This document shows positions 35,408 to 48,185 of a stretch of 64,000 bases of DNA, piece by piece (positions within the stretch are counted from its first letter, which is position 1; each line of letters starts with the position of its first letter). Location of the stretch: the NCBI GenBank assembly GCA_001584585.1, contig LSYV01000021.1:876340-940339 (forward strand), written 5' to 3'. Origin of the DNA: Gonium pectorale (taxonomy: Eukaryota > Chlorophyta > Chlorophyceae > Chlamydomonadales > Volvocaceae). The notes under the pieces were generated by a model, which was not told the origin of the DNA, made no database searches, and saw nothing but the letters and a program-made list of their open reading frames with translations. The position numbers were made by a program, and so were the translations under genes.

Positions 35408-35412
35408 TGTAA
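35408..35412 (+). promoter_or_regulatory. TGTAA polyadenylation-type signal, ATG11
   Basis: This is the first TGTAA after the ATG11 stop, about 450 bases downstream. The position fits a typical algal 3' untranslated region. Confidence 0.45.
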
Positions 35413-36955
35413 GCATAACGCGTCTCGCTGTGCGGTAGGGAAAGCCTGTGCGCACCGCCAGGCGCGTGACGGCCAATGCGCTTACCGATCTGCGTCTCGG
35501 GCGTAAGCCAGCATTGGCCGTCACGCCCACCTTGCGCCGGACGCTTGCCGCTTGCTGCTCGTGCCAGTCTATAGGTGCGGCGGTACGCGGACTTTCCATG
35601 CACCGCCCAAGGTCTGTACCATAGTCCGCGGCGTGTGTAGTACACTGGGAACTGAGGAGCGGTATGGGAGCGTCGTAGTCGCGCTCGGGTGTCTCCGGGC
35701 GAGTGCGCGATGTAACGTCCGCGCTGATGGTCAGGGCTGTCAAGAGTGGCTGCAGAAGTGTTGGGTGCAGGATTGTCTGTACCTCTCGGCGGACGCTAGA
35801 GGATTGGCTGCGGCTGTCTTCATTCGGTAGAATGACTGCAACTGACCGTTTGCTGAGGCTGCGCCGCGAGTAAGCGTGGTCGCCAAAGACTCACCTGATC
35901 TTCTTTTGATGGTTTGCCGCAGGCGCGGGTATCGCCCCCGCGCCGAATGGTAGACAGCTGCAGGTGGGTGCCTGTTGCAAGTGGTTGGCACAACAGCAAG
36001 CAAGCCCCACCGGGTGTGTGAAGCGGATTGACCTATACTTAAGCAATTTCTTCCTTCACGGCAGGCCCCCAATCAGCAATCCAATTTTGCTTTGGGGATT
36101 CGTTTTGTACATTATAGTTTTGGGTTCTGGTTCTACCTCGTGTACGTCTTCCCGTTTTGTTGCAGTGACCGTAGGCCTTTTGGAACCGGCAGGTCGCCCG
36201 TGCGCCGAGTCCTTGCCGGCATTTCCTATATTCTGGGCGTGCTTGCCTTGCAAGCGCACCACCAAAAATATGATCGACGTTATATCCTTTTGCCGTGCGT
36301 ACAGTGTCGTCCTTGCTAAGTTAGGGTTGCTGTCCTTTCCACGCTCTCTGGGAGTGTGTTTGTTGCCAGTGGGAATTGCAGTACAGTAGTACGGGGCAAC
36401 AGCTCACTGAGGCCGACTGCTGGAGCGGATACCGTAGTACTGATGGCAAGCGCGTAGGAGGGCAGGCGTCTTCTGAGTCACAAGGCAGCCTATGTCTGTC
36501 GGTGCACGGCCGGCTGCCATGTAAGGATGAGACTTGCATGCTTGTAGCCCGCCACTCAAGACCACGCCGGCGCCAGGGACCCGAAGTTCAATCCTCAGGA
36601 CCCAATGATATGTAGGCGTCCAGGGTGGACGGGCTGGGTGCGCCCCGGTCCGGTAAACGCTGAGCGCCGACGGACCGGTAACAGAGACAACCAAGCACGC
36701 ACAACAACTCCAGTCCCACCAGTTGATTGCGAAAACGTCTGGAAAGCTGTGCCCTCTGGAGTACATGGGACGTTGGCTCAGTTGCTTGGCTTGTCGTATA
36801 CCAACCCGCCGGCCCTTTTTATTCAACACAACCATAACTGATGCCTGAAGGGTACGGCAGCCTTCTGTGCTACCGCACCTGGATTGCGTCCGTGCCTCTG
36901 TGTGCCACACGATGGGGATTGAAAGCAAGCATCTAAGCCGGTCGTTGGGGGACGG

Positions 36956-37028
36956 GACGAACGTCACATGCCTTGAATTGTACCCGCCCGCCCTACTACA
37001 AACGTCGCGCCTATTGCAGATTTCCCTC
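36956..37028 (+). repeat. dispersed repeat, copy C (intergenic)
   Basis: This shares GACGAACGTCACATG with copy D, and TTGTACCCGCCCGCCCTACT plus AAACGTCGCGCCT with copy A. A fragment with GAAAGAGGGAG about 100 bases downstream (near 37145) resembles the tail of copy D in opposite orientation, so the element may be rearranged. Confidence 0.65.
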
Positions 37029-37459
37029 AGTCGCGAGCAGCCTTGGCGGCCAAGCCGTGGTCCAGTGCTGCCTCCCCTGCCTAGCAAGAAGCCGTCGCCA
37101 GTATGGTTTTCCCCGCAGGGCATTGTGTACATGGAAGGAAAAAAGAGAAAGAGGGAGGCACACGGACAACTACGGGCAAAAGGGGGTTCCCCGCATGCAA
37201 CCCGATTGAGCCCTGTCATCTGACCGCCCTGTAATGCAACATGGGAGGCGCCCGAAGCGCGGTGTAGGGGTACGGGGGGGGGGGTACGGCCACATGGGCA
37301 AATGTGCAACTCGCCAATTCTGCACAAAAGTCCTCATCGCCTCCCCTAATACCCCAAATGCCTAATACTCTTCTTTCTCGCAATAACATTATTTTGTGAC
37401 CGCTTGCTTGCCATTCTGAGTATAGTCTTCTACGCGTCCCGGGGCCATAGCATTGTGAG

Positions 37460-38181
37460 ATGGCGGAAATCCCACCCCCTGAAATTAACGTGGAGTCCAG
37501 GCAGCTGACGGTGTGTACCTCCCGGAACATGGCCACGGAATTTCTTTCAAAGACCCTGGCCGACAGCTCCAAGAGCACAGCAGTCAAGGATGAAGAACTA
37601 ACACACATGTACACGTTTGCGCAGGAGCTGAACGAGCAGAAAGACGCGCTTCTCTCGAAGGTTGCGACCCTGAAGAAGGAGCTCCAAGACTGGCGGACAA
37701 AGCTTGACACGCAGGTCAAGACTTACCGAGCGGTAAGGGGCGTTTTACGTTCCTGGGCAACCCTTATGGCATCCCCGAGCCCGTACTTCACCACGCGCCA
37801 TCTCGCTGTAGGAAGTGGGTGACCTGCGGAAGACTCTGAACACCGAGGTGGAAGGGCTCCGAGCGGAGTTCATGGAGCTGAAGACCGCGTTGAAGCAGCA
37901 GCTGGAGCTCACAGCGGGCCTCGCGTCTCAGGTACGGTACCTTGGGCGGTGGTGCGAGGCGGGAACCCAGTCCCTCCTCATGCAGGCCCGCAAACCGCCA
38001 TCGGTCCGTAGCACCGGCTGAGGAGCTTCTGTGCGCCCGACCTGCCAGGAGGTGCCTTAACTTCAACGAGAGGGCCTTGCCTCAAATCTGGTGTGCTGTT
38101 CCTCCCCCATCCCGTGTTCTTCCCTTACAGGAGGTGGCCGACGCTGAGGCTCGCCTGGCGCAGATCTCGTCACAGCAATAA
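37460..38181 (+). CDS. small coiled-coil protein
   Basis: Three exons, 37460-37732, 37812-37931 and 38131-38181, all join in phase 0 to 147 aa. The first 20 residues are polar (MAEIPPPEINVESRQ). From about residue 25 nearly the whole protein is heptad-like helix, for example AQELNEQKDALLSKVATLKK, VGDLRKTLNTEVEGLRAEFM and EVADAEARLAQIS. There is no signal peptide, transit peptide or membrane segment, so cytosolic or ciliary location is likely. I do not recognise the family. Its size and composition resemble small flagellar or dynein-associated coiled-coil proteins, which is only a suggestion. Confidence 0.75.
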
Positions 38182-39058
38182 GTAGCGCGGCGTGGTTGCA
38201 GAACAGCAGGGACGTCTGAGCAGAGACAACGTAGCTGGTACCGTGTGAACCCGAGGAGCGTAACATTGTGAATCGTGTAAGCGGAGCGGAGCTTGGGCGT
38301 TCCTCCTCACAGATGGCCAGTGTCGGCCCCATACGATTATACCGTACGGGCCGGACCTGTGCATGGACCGCCCGCATCGGTGTATGTTGCCTAGCGGCAA
38401 GGCCGCCTCGTTTCTTGTGCGAGGCAGCAATGACCGCCAGCGCCTTCGAGATTCACCCCAGAGGTGGTGAGCATGCATGGCCCGTATTGCTGGCAGCACT
38501 CGGCTCGGGGCTGTGGCACGTGCAAGGAAGCATGAGCGCCCGAGAGGCCGAAGCTTGCGGGTTCAAGTGTGGCCAGGCCGGTAGGGCGCTGGTGCCCTAC
38601 CCTGCAGACCTGCTTTTGCCAAGCAATCTACTGCGGTTCGTAGAGTGCCTATCGATAGCTGAGTGGCGTGGAAGTGCCTTTCCGAGCTGATAATGTTCGT
38701 ATGCTTGGCGGAACAGGCCGTTCGCGTACCCTTCTTGCTTCAGTTTGGGGTCTCTTTTGCAGCATTCCGCATTCAAATGCGTGTAGACACGGCGTTGTGA
38801 AGGGCTCACGGGGGCGTGATGCATGTGGTATGCGAGGGGGTCCTCAGGAGAGGGGTCTCGATGGCCGGGTTAGGCGCGGGCTTCGGGCCACACGGTCGCG
38901 TACGGCCAGTGAACCGGTTTGCGCCACGTGTGCCAAATAATATCTGTACATACAAGTGAACCTGGAATCGAGTGTCTACCGTTTGAGGCCCGCAAGTCTT
39001 TTGCATGTTCAATCGACTTCTTCCAGCGATACTCTAGGTCGACGTTCACTTCTCAAAA
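38182..39058. other. intergenic
   Basis: This lies between the small coiled-coil gene and the ABC1 kinase gene. No exon, RNA gene or repeat was recognised. It must contain the promoter of the kinase gene, but no clear motif was seen. Confidence 0.5.
38276..38280 (+). promoter_or_regulatory. TGTAA polyadenylation-type signal, small coiled-coil gene
   Basis: This TGTAA lies 95 bases after the stop at 38181. It would give a short 3' untranslated region. Inferred from position. Confidence 0.5.
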
Positions 39059-42000
39059 ATGCAACACGCTTTGCGTAAAGGGTTTAGAGCACCGGGTCCA
39101 GCACGCCTGGGGCGACAGCCTGGCCTGCCCATTTCTTGCCGAGCGAGCACGACGTCAGCCCCTGGCGGGCCTGGCGCGTCCTCACGAGCGGGTCCCAGCT
39201 ACTCGTCCGGGTGGAGCAGCTCTGCCAGCGACGGCTCAGCTTCTGCATCAACATCTACATCGTCCTCGTCTTTGGATGACCCCGGCAAGCGCGCCGCTCA
39301 ACTGCGGGAGCTGGTCCAGGAGACCATCCGCATCACCACCTCGACCGGCCCGCGCGGCTTCTTCCGCGCGGTCCAGGCAGCGCAGTCCGTGGCGCAACTC
39401 GCGGCCGAGTACCTGGCCCAGGGCAGCGTGGATCCCCCGCCCGTCTTCCTGCGAAAGCTCTTTGAGAAGCTCGGTGAGGGGGAGACGCGGGGTGTGGGGG
39501 TGACGGAGGCGGCGGGCTGAGGAGTCCAGGATTTTGCGTGTCGCAGAGGTGGGCCATGCTGCACCCTTCGGCCTCATGGTTGAGGTCTGTGGGAGGTTGA
39601 CCACGCCTCTGGCATGGGCGTTCCTGGACTCGGGCTGCGGCAAGGCGAAGCCAAGAAGTGACGTCCCAGACTTGACACACCATGCCCGTAACCCAAACGG
39701 CCGATTCGGCCTCTTCCCAGAGGCAGCAGTAATCGATGTCACGGCCACAATGAAGCGCTGGCCGAACGCCATGGTGCCCGGGATGTGTGCGCCCGCGCCG
39801 GCACGGGCTCCACCCGTCCGTCGGGCTGCATCCGTCGGCTATCGGCGTCCGCAAAACCCACAAATCGGTAACATGTTGTGACAGCGGTGCGCCTCCCCCC
39901 CCCCAACCATTCACCCAACGCCTTGCCGTCTGCTGGTCGCAACCTTACACCCGCCACTGCACGGACGCTCCTGGGTGCCCTGGCTTCGTGGGGCGCTGCC
40001 CGGACTTCCAGCGTAAAGCTGCCCGGCACTGGGTCGCGCTTGCTTTGTGCTCAGGGCGGGGCGGCACGGCGAGGGGCCGCGATCGCTGGGTGCTACGCTG
40101 CTGGGTGCCCCCGCCCCCCTCGCCGGCCGCTGCTTGCTCCCCCCGCGCACCCTTTTTGCTGCTTGGCGCGCACAGCTCCTCTGCAAACCCGCCGATGAGG
40201 GAGAGCGGACGCCACCCGTCGCACCACCAGGCGCCGTTGGTGTGCGCCGTTCGTTTACTGCGGCGGGCCCACCCTTGATCCTTCCTCTGTATGCCCCTGT
40301 CCTCCGTCAGACGTGGCGCCTAACCCGGTAGACTGTGCCTCTGCCCGCTGCTCCTGCAGCCACCTGCTTGCCCCTCGCCTCTCGCATAGCCGCTGGATCT
40401 GCTTCCTCTTCCTCGCTTTGCTCGCCTAGCCTTCAGTAACCCGGTGTGAATCTACCCCCCCCCCCCACTCCCCCTCCTGCCCCCGCCGCCCCCTCCCCCT
40501 CCCCCTCCTCCCCCCCGCCGCCCCAGGCGCCACGTACATCAAGCTGGGCCAGTTCATCGCCTCCTCGCCCTCGCTCTTCCCGGATGAGTACGTGCTCGAG
40601 TTCCAGAAGTGCCTCGACAAGACGGAGCCCGTGCCCTACTCCGTCATTGAGCGCATCATCGAGCAGGTGCGGCGAGTGTGCGTGTGCGTGTGTTGGAATA
40701 TGGGAGTGTGTGGTGTGCTCTGTATGCTTTATACGATCCATGCAAATGGTGTGTGTGCGTGTGTGTGCGGGCGGGCTTGTCCATGCCGGTAGGGGTTGTG
40801 TGAGTGTGAGGGAAGGTGGCGTCGGTGGTAGCGGACTGACGATGGGCAGGGGCTCGTCGTCACCCCTGCCCCGTTAGAGCTAGCCTCGTCACGCGGGTGC
40901 GCACGGCGGCCCACGACGGCGGCCTGCCTGGCGCGCAATCCCGCAACGCCGGCAACTGACACTCTCCATCCCCCTCCCCCGGCCTTCCAAACCCCCTTCC
41001 CCCCGGCTGTGTGCACGCAGGAGCTCCGGCAGCCCTGGACCAACGTGTTCTCCTCCATCGACCCCACCCCGCTGGCCAGCGCCTCGGTGGCGCAGGTGCA
41101 CGCCGCGGTGCTGCGGGCGTCGGGCAAGCAGGTGCGTGAGCGCCCCACCTGAGTGGCCCCGCCCCCTGAACCCGTCCCCCGCCGAGGACCTGCCCGCCTG
41201 CGCGTGAATTCGAGCTGGACGTGAGTCCTACGCATGAATGCGCATCCTTGGTCAAGACGTTTATTTGTTGTAGGGCTCGGGCGGGCGCAGCGGTGCGCGT
41301 CCCGCCTGCTTTCGTCCACTCCCCCTTCCTTCCCGCGGTGTTGCGCTCAAAAAGGGGCGCCCCGCCCTGGCGGTTGGCATCCTATGCGCTATCCCTCGTC
41401 TGCTGTGGCCCCGCCGGCTGTGCTGCGCGCCATCCCCAGACTTGCCCGGCCTCGGCCCGTGCCCCCCGCTCCGCTGCCGCCGACCGGTCGGTCCACAGGT
41501 GGTGATCAAGGTGCTCAAGCCGGGCGTGGAGGACGTGCTCACCGCCGACCTGTCCTTCGTGTACCTGTGTTCCCGCTTCCTGGAGTTTGTTCAGCCCGAG
41601 CTGGGGCGGCTCAGCCTGGCGGGCGTGCTGGCTGACATGCGGACGAGCATGATGGCCGAGGTGGACTTCACGCAGGTGACCCACGGGTCGGGATATGGTG
41701 CGCGATTGGTTGGGGTGCGTATGGGCATGGGGAGGGTGGATTCACGCAATAGGGGGGCTTGTCGACGTGCTGGCAGGCATGTAGAGAGGCGAGTTTATGG
41801 ATTTTTCATCCGCAAGGCCGCTCCCATGCTCGCATGTCAGTCTTCATGCTGGCGGGGCTTCACACTCCACCCGCTCCCCCGGCCCGCCCACCACAGGAGG
41901 CCGTGCACATCGCCCAGTTCGCCAACTTCCTGGACACGCGCGGCTTCCGCTCGCTGGCCACCACGCCCTTCGTGTACAAGCAGTTCTCGTCCAGGAGGTG

Positions 42001-44981
42001 CGGCGCCGTCGGGGCACGTGTTCCCGCGCGGATGGGGGTTTAATGAAGAAGGGGGGGTGGGGGTGTCCGCCCGGGTACTGGGGCCGCCGGTGCCCTCCAC
42101 CCCTGCCCCACTGGCTTTGCCACCGTGAAGGTATATGCTGCTTCCAGTCATTCCCCTCTGCCCCTCGCTGGGTACCGGTGCCCCTGACCCAACACGCCAT
42201 CCCTAACCGCCCCGACGCTACCATTGTACGCGGACTCCAGTGCTGCACCCCACCCTCAGCAAGCAACCCCAGCAACCCCGATCATGGCGGCCCTCCCCAT
42301 GCCCGTCACGCAGGATCCTGGTGATGGAGCGCCTGGTGGGCGCCCCGCTAACGGACCTGGACGCAGTGACGGCCGTGACCCGCGGGTCCGTGGACCCCGA
42401 GTCCGTGCTCATCGCGGCGCTCAACACCTGGTTCGCGTCCGTCATGTCGGCCGACACCTTCCACGCCGACGTGCACGCCGGTGGGTGGAGGAGGGCGGTG
42501 GGGGGGGGGGACAGGCGGCTGCCCCGGGCAGAGGCAGGGGGTTTGGGGCGCACGTACAATTGCACCTATTCAACCTTGTAATTGGTGATTGGGAGCTTGC
42601 AGAATTACATGAACACGCCGTAAGCTCGCACTGAGCGTGTGTTAGACACTTGATGTATGGCATGCTTGCGGATTGAGTGGGCAACTGGGGCTTCACAAGT
42701 GGGGCTGTACAAGTCAGGTATGGGTTCTTTTCGAGGAGCTCTGGGCGCATGCATCCCCGGGGTCCCTCCTGAGCAGCGATGGGCCTCCACCCACCGCTCT
42801 CGCTGCCCGCCCTCCCCAACGGGCATTTCTCCCGCACGGCTCCCGGCAAGATGCCCGTCCGCCTTGCTGGCGGCGTGCTGTGCTCCTGTGCCGGGCCGAG
42901 TCGCCGGCCGCAGCACGCTTCATTCCCCTGCACGGCGAGGTGGCGTGCGGGCAAAGCCTGGACACACACCGGGAAGCACGACGCGTGCGCCACCAGCTGC
43001 ACTCGGGACGCGGCCTCCCACTCTCCTGTCACCCCTCCCCCTTCCCGCCCGCCCGCCTGCCCGCTGGCCCCACGCACACCTCCCCGCCGTCCGCAGGCAA
43101 CCTGCTGGTCCTGGCTGACGGGCGGGTGGGGTTCATCGACTTCGGCATCGTGGGCCGCATCAGCCCCGTCACGTGGAAGGCCGTGGAGGCGCTCATCGCG
43201 TCCATGGCCACCGCAGACTACGAGACGATGGTGGGTTGGCGCCCGCTGCGGTCTCCCCGGGGTTGGCTGGTCATGCTTTCCCGGGATTAGCAGGATACTC
43301 ATCGTAGTGTGAAGAGTGGCCGCCCTGCATGGACGACGTGATGTGGCTACGGGCAACCGCGTGCAGTACGCGGCCATAGCCGATTGCGATGGGGCCGTCT
43401 TTTCAAGGTGATACCAGGATACTTGGGGGGGGGGCGTAGCGGCCGCCGGCCGGGCGGGGGCGTTGGTCAGCACTGGACAGCCGGTTGCCCGCACAAACCC
43501 ACCGCGTACCCTGCCCACCAGACGCCTTTGTGTACCCGGAAACCACACCTGCAAAAACCCATACATCCTTTGTGATTACTCCCCTTCCCTCAGTTGAGTA
43601 ACCTCTCCCTCTCTCCACAGTTGCACCCCCCCCCCGCCCTGGTTGGGGGCCGGCGAAACGAGGCAAGGACCGGCTTGGCCGCCGGACTGGACTTACGCTG
43701 CTGGCGCCCAGCTCGTCGTTGTTCATTTTCTCCTTTCCCTTCACCCCCCCCCCGTAGTTGCCCCTCGTCTTGAGTTGCCCCCTCCCATGGCCCGTGCGTG
43801 TAGGCCCGCGCCCTGGCGACCATCGGCGCCTGTGATGTGGACGTCGACTTCTCCGCCTTCGCCCGCGACCTGGAGGCGTTCTTCGCCGAGCTGGAGCAGA
43901 TCAACAGCAGCCTGGTGGTGACCCGCGGGCCACCCCCCGGCCGGGGGCCTGCGGCGGACGGTAAGACCCGGGGCGCTGGCCTGACGCTGCTCGTCAAGGC
44001 GTGCCGGCTCCCTCCCTTTCTTTGCACCCTTTCTGACGCCATTATCGTGCGATCCTCTCTCTGTTCCCATTTTCTTCATCCCTTACCGGTCCCACGTTTC
44101 CATCTCCTCGACCGGTACCCGGCCCCGCATCCCCGCAGCCCGCGCCGGCGCCATCGCGAGCCTTGTAGCAAACCCAATCCGTGCGTACGGGACATGTGTT
44201 TGACGTCGTCCTGATCCCCCACCCCGTGCCCCGCCTGCAGCCCGCAACGGCGGCATCTCCGCCAGCCTGGAGGTGGACCAGGCTCAACTCAACCGCCTGT
44301 TTGTGCAGTTGGTGCGGATCGGAGAGACGCACGGCGTCAAGTTCCCGCGGGAGGTGCGTTTGAGGTGGCTGGGGTTTGACGGGCTGGGCTGATTTGGGTT
44401 TCGGTTGGCAGCCGCTGGGCGGCCTTCCACGGCACGGGCCGCAGCGGGGCGACTGCGCCGGTGCATGGAGCGGCTGCTGTACTAATGAGGAGATGAACGA
44501 AAGTGGCAGTCTGCAGAGAGAATTGACCGGTAGAGGGAGCATATGCCGGGATACAGGGGCGGTGCAGCTTTGCCTGTGCGCCTGAGTACGTTTGGTCATG
44601 AGGCTCTGCAAGCGTGTCTCCGGTGCCTTCCCCACCACCTGCACCGTCATCCTCCTCTTCGCACTATTTTCTCCTCCTGGAACACGGATACACGGATATG
44701 TCACGGTACGCGTGACAATGCGACTGACCTGTGTGGCACGTACACGTCGGTGCTTCGCCACGCGAGAATCCTGCATACAGGCATACAGCAGCGGCAACCC
44801 TACGTCTGCCTCAATACCTGCTGGCTGCATCTCCCCCCCCCCCGCCCCGCAGTTCGGCCTCTTCCTGAAGCAGCTGCTCTACTTCGACCGCTACACGCGC
44901 ATCCTGGCGCCCTCGCTGCAGGTCTTCAACGACGACCGGATCAACACACGGTCCATCGCCGTACAGTACGGCGGCATGTAA
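39059..44981 (+). CDS. ABC1/ADCK/UbiB-type atypical kinase
   Basis: ABC1K proteins are atypical kinases or ATPases of plastids and mitochondria that control prenylquinone and lipid metabolism. Ten exons close exactly to 547 aa: 39059-39473, 40527-40666, 41021-41131, 41499-41675, 41897-41997, 42314-42480, 43097-43230, 43804-43960, 44241-44353 and 44853-44981. The hallmark KLGQ motif is at 144-147 ([12 protein letters not shown]). The modified nucleotide loop is SASVAQVH (205-212), the VAIK-type lysine is Lys226 (VVIKVLKPG), and the ExD motif is Glu276/Asp278. The catalytic loop is [11 protein letters not shown] (Asp367, Asn372) and the metal-binding DFG is 385-387. Residues 1 to about 75 are basic then Ser-rich ([13 protein letters not shown]), as expected of an organellar transit peptide, more likely plastid. 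All catalytic residues are present. I cannot assign the exact ABC1K subfamily. Confidence 0.93.
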
Positions 44982-47900
44982 TGAGGTCGTTTGTACGACT
45001 CGTAATCGTATGCGTCCAGTCATCGAAGAGTGCTGTCGCCCGTTTGTTGAGTGCGAGAGTGGTAATGAAGCGAGTGACCCTACATTGATTCGTCAGTGTA
45101 TGGGAGCGCCTCACCCTTGCTCAAGCTGCTGCGTACCTGGCATCTGTGCCGGCGAGCCCGTGTACCGCTGATATATACGACATACGGTGTTTGCACGGCA
45201 GCCATGTCTTTGTTATAAGCCCGGGCAGCTGGGCGTCTGAAACCGTTCTTCTGCGCATGACGCGCGTGCATTACACGGGGAAGAGATGAGGTACGGTAGG
45301 CGTGTATAGTGCTTGGTTCGTTGTGCTGTGTGCGCGCGTCATCATTCGCCTGGCTGCAGCACGGGTGGGCACCGGGGCGCACTGCCGTTCAGTGCAGTCA
45401 GCTTCCCATGAGGGCCCCCTCAGGCAGCCTTCCGAGCGGGCGGGGCGGGGCGGGGTTGCGGGCTGGCCGCCCTGGCCTGAAGGTTGACTGGCAGCTGTGG
45501 TTCGGCAAGGACGGTTACGGTATAGTGCAAGGTTTGCCACAGGTTATTCCGCGTGATGGGGCCCGGCGGTATTCATGGAGGGGTTGACGGGGAGAGGCCA
45601 ATCGAGGCAAGTTGGCGCTGAACGTGGCTTACATGTGCTGGTGTGGAGAGGCTGAGAGCGGGGCGGGTGTGCGGGGCGGGGTGGCGGCTCGCGGCGGTTG
45701 CGGGTCGGGGGACTTGCGTGCAGTGGACCCGTTTGCTGGTGGCAAGGGTCCACGCGGGGCGGGCAGCGTCCGGCAGGGCTGCATGGGAGATGTTTGTGCG
45801 GTGGGAGACAGAGAGAGAGAGAGACAGAGGGAGTGTGGGGAGGGATAGGAGAGAAGGGAGAGGGGTACCGAGTGCGGTTTGGCACGTTCCTAAATGGGAG
45901 TAACCGTTCCACCGGTGCTGCACCGTGGAACTGGCACTGCAAGCACGTGGACTCACGCGGCAACTGGACATGCGGCGCTCCGGTAACCGGTAGCTGGGTG
46001 GTGAGGTGGCGGCTGCCTGGCCGCCCACTGGGCGCACGCACGGGGGGCGGCGTGCGTGTCAGACGTGGGCGGAGCGCCGACGTGCCCAGGTTGTAAAGCA
46101 GCGATCACCTGGCCTGGAGTGCCGAACGCAACGCCGGGAGATGGTAATGAGCAAACAAAGAGAGAAACCTGCACAGAAAGAGGGAGCCCGCCTCTACGGC
46201 CATACACACCCGAAGGCGTGACGTTCCCAATAGGGCGGGCAGGTACAGAGCAAGACATGTGACGTTCGTCCTGCCCCAAACACTCCCGTCCCTGAGGGGC
46301 CAGCGCACCAGGGCAGGACTTGGCGCTTTGGAGCCCGCTGGGCGCTCGAGGCGGAGGAGGGGAGGGTGCGGAGGATGTTCGTTTTTGTGGCCGCTCGTCA
46401 GACTAAACATGTATCCCTGTTGGGTGAGCTGCTGAGTCTGTGGTTTGCTCAACTCCGCAACGGCGTGCGGTGTGTTCGCAAACACGAGCTCTAATAAGTA
46501 GGTAGCAAAACAACAGGCAAGCCATCCAGCCGGGAGCTCAACGACCTTTTGCCCGATCCCGAGCGACCCCACAGCCCGGTTTTGGCGACCTGCGGACCTG
46601 GGCTGTTAATCTGTGGGCTGAGTTCCAGACGGCGGAACCGGCAGTGCGGGAGTCGCGCTACTGCAGCCGCGCGAGACGCCATGCATGCACTCGGCTGCGG
46701 ACGCGGTCACACGGAGCACCACCGAGTGCCCGCCGCACGGCTGGGCCTCGCTGCGGTAGCCACCAACACCTCCATCGGCATGTGCAACCGTCCGCTGGCC
46801 GCGACGAGCGGACCACAGCAAAAGCAAGAACCACCCGAAAACCTGTCCCTTGAGGCGACGCGGGTACAGTCCTTCATCAGCTGCCTATGACAGCCTACGA
46901 TGGGCATTACCGGGTATGCAAGGCGCCCAACGGGATTGTTGTACAGCCAACCGGTCCAACTTCACCTCTCCGCCTTCGACTTAATCATGACCCCCGAGAA
47001 TAAACTTCATGGACACTTCAATGAGGAGTTTATGCCAAGGATGGATATCGAGACTGCAGAGTGGTTAGAGAGGGCAACGATGCCATGAGGGGGATGGCTG
47101 AATGGGTCCTGGAGATGGCCGGGGATTTTCATTAAGTTCTCTATCTTTAAGCGAATGGCTGGAAGAGGTAGACTGGACAGGGCCTAGGCACTCGAGTGTC
47201 GGAGAGCAAGATGCGTACGACGTGTATGTTATTTCGTTGTAGATGAGTGTGAACGCAGCGACCACACTGCCATTTCACCGCGCCTCCTCACCCATACTCG
47301 ATTATTCTTTACCAATTCTTTGCCTGGCTGCCTTGCTCTGCGCCTTTTCCGTTGGCGCAAGCAAACCTCCAACGTTCCGCGAGCCCTAGCACCTTCTTCA
47401 GTCGCTCTTGACATCTCACACTCGCCTGAGTGGAGCTGTGGTGGTCACGGCAAGTGGCTCTGTGAATTTCCACTGTAGTAGACCCCAGAGGTGGGTTTAC
47501 AGATGTCACGCCGTTTGTGTAACTTCAATTTCGCTTATCATGAACGTGCTGTGCGAAGACGGTGCCTTAGAAGCTGGTCCGCCCGCAAGCGAATGAAGGT
47601 TGTGGGCCACGCACCGAAAGCACCCACGCACATTCATGCATTTCCGGCAGACTATGCCATGCACCCACATCAGTGATTTTACCCCCGCCTCGTCGCAATT
47701 GGCCAGGTGACCATTCGTGGCCCTTGCGCGTCAACCGCCCTCCAACAAGTGGAGTCGAGGCAGGCTCGCCATGCAACACATGATGATGAATCCAACCCTG
47801 AGCAGGTGAGCGGCACGAATCGCAAGCGTCGGCGTGCCTCGGGTGTTTCGTCTTTCCCCACGGCGCCTCGTGGCGCTCCCAAGGCGGCCCTGGAGACAGC

Positions 47901-48185
47901 GTACAATGGGGTTGGACGAGCTTATAACCCTACCGTTGGCGTTGTCGGACCTTTGGCAAAAGACAGAGGCCCTGTGCCGCATGGGTACTCAGGGCGTGCG
48001 CAGGGCACATTGCTTTCCATGATGTGCGGCGTCACCCCCTTCGCGCCCGGGCGGCAACCCCCAGCATCCTCAGTACTGTCTCGCGGGAAGAACCGGTATG
48101 ACGGCATGCCATTGGGGGCGTTGCTACTGCGCCGGAGAAGTGGCGGCGGGATGCCAAAGGGGCTCTGACTTCCGGAGTGCCGGGG
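44982..48185. other. intergenic, with one dispersed repeat
   Basis: No domain or convincing exon was seen on either strand between the ABC1 kinase gene and the CBM20/coiled-coil gene, except a possible short first exon of the latter at 47771-47805. A GAGAGA run lies near 45810-45840. A dispersed-repeat copy occupies 46150-46276. Confidence 0.5.
46150..46276 (-). repeat. dispersed repeat, copy D (intergenic)
   Basis: The reverse complement contains GACGAACGTCACATG, then TGTACCTGCCCGCCCTATT, GAACGTCACGCCTTCGG, GTGTGTATGGCCGTAGAGGC and a GGGCTCCCTCTTTCTGTG tail. It matches copies A and C block by block and is the most complete copy here. Confidence 0.7.

Larger units (their letters stand above)
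34956..37459. other. intergenic
   Basis: This holds the ATG11 3' untranslated region and then 2 kb without a supported exon. One dispersed-repeat copy lies at 36956-37028. The 36000-36400 part is notably more A+T-rich than the rest of the window. Open frames on both strands overlap and resemble nothing known. Confidence 0.5.

Noticed and set aside
40446..40877. Pro/Ser-rich open frame
   Set aside because: It is an out-of-frame reading across an ABC1 kinase exon and its flanking introns. The kinase frame carries the KLGQ motif.
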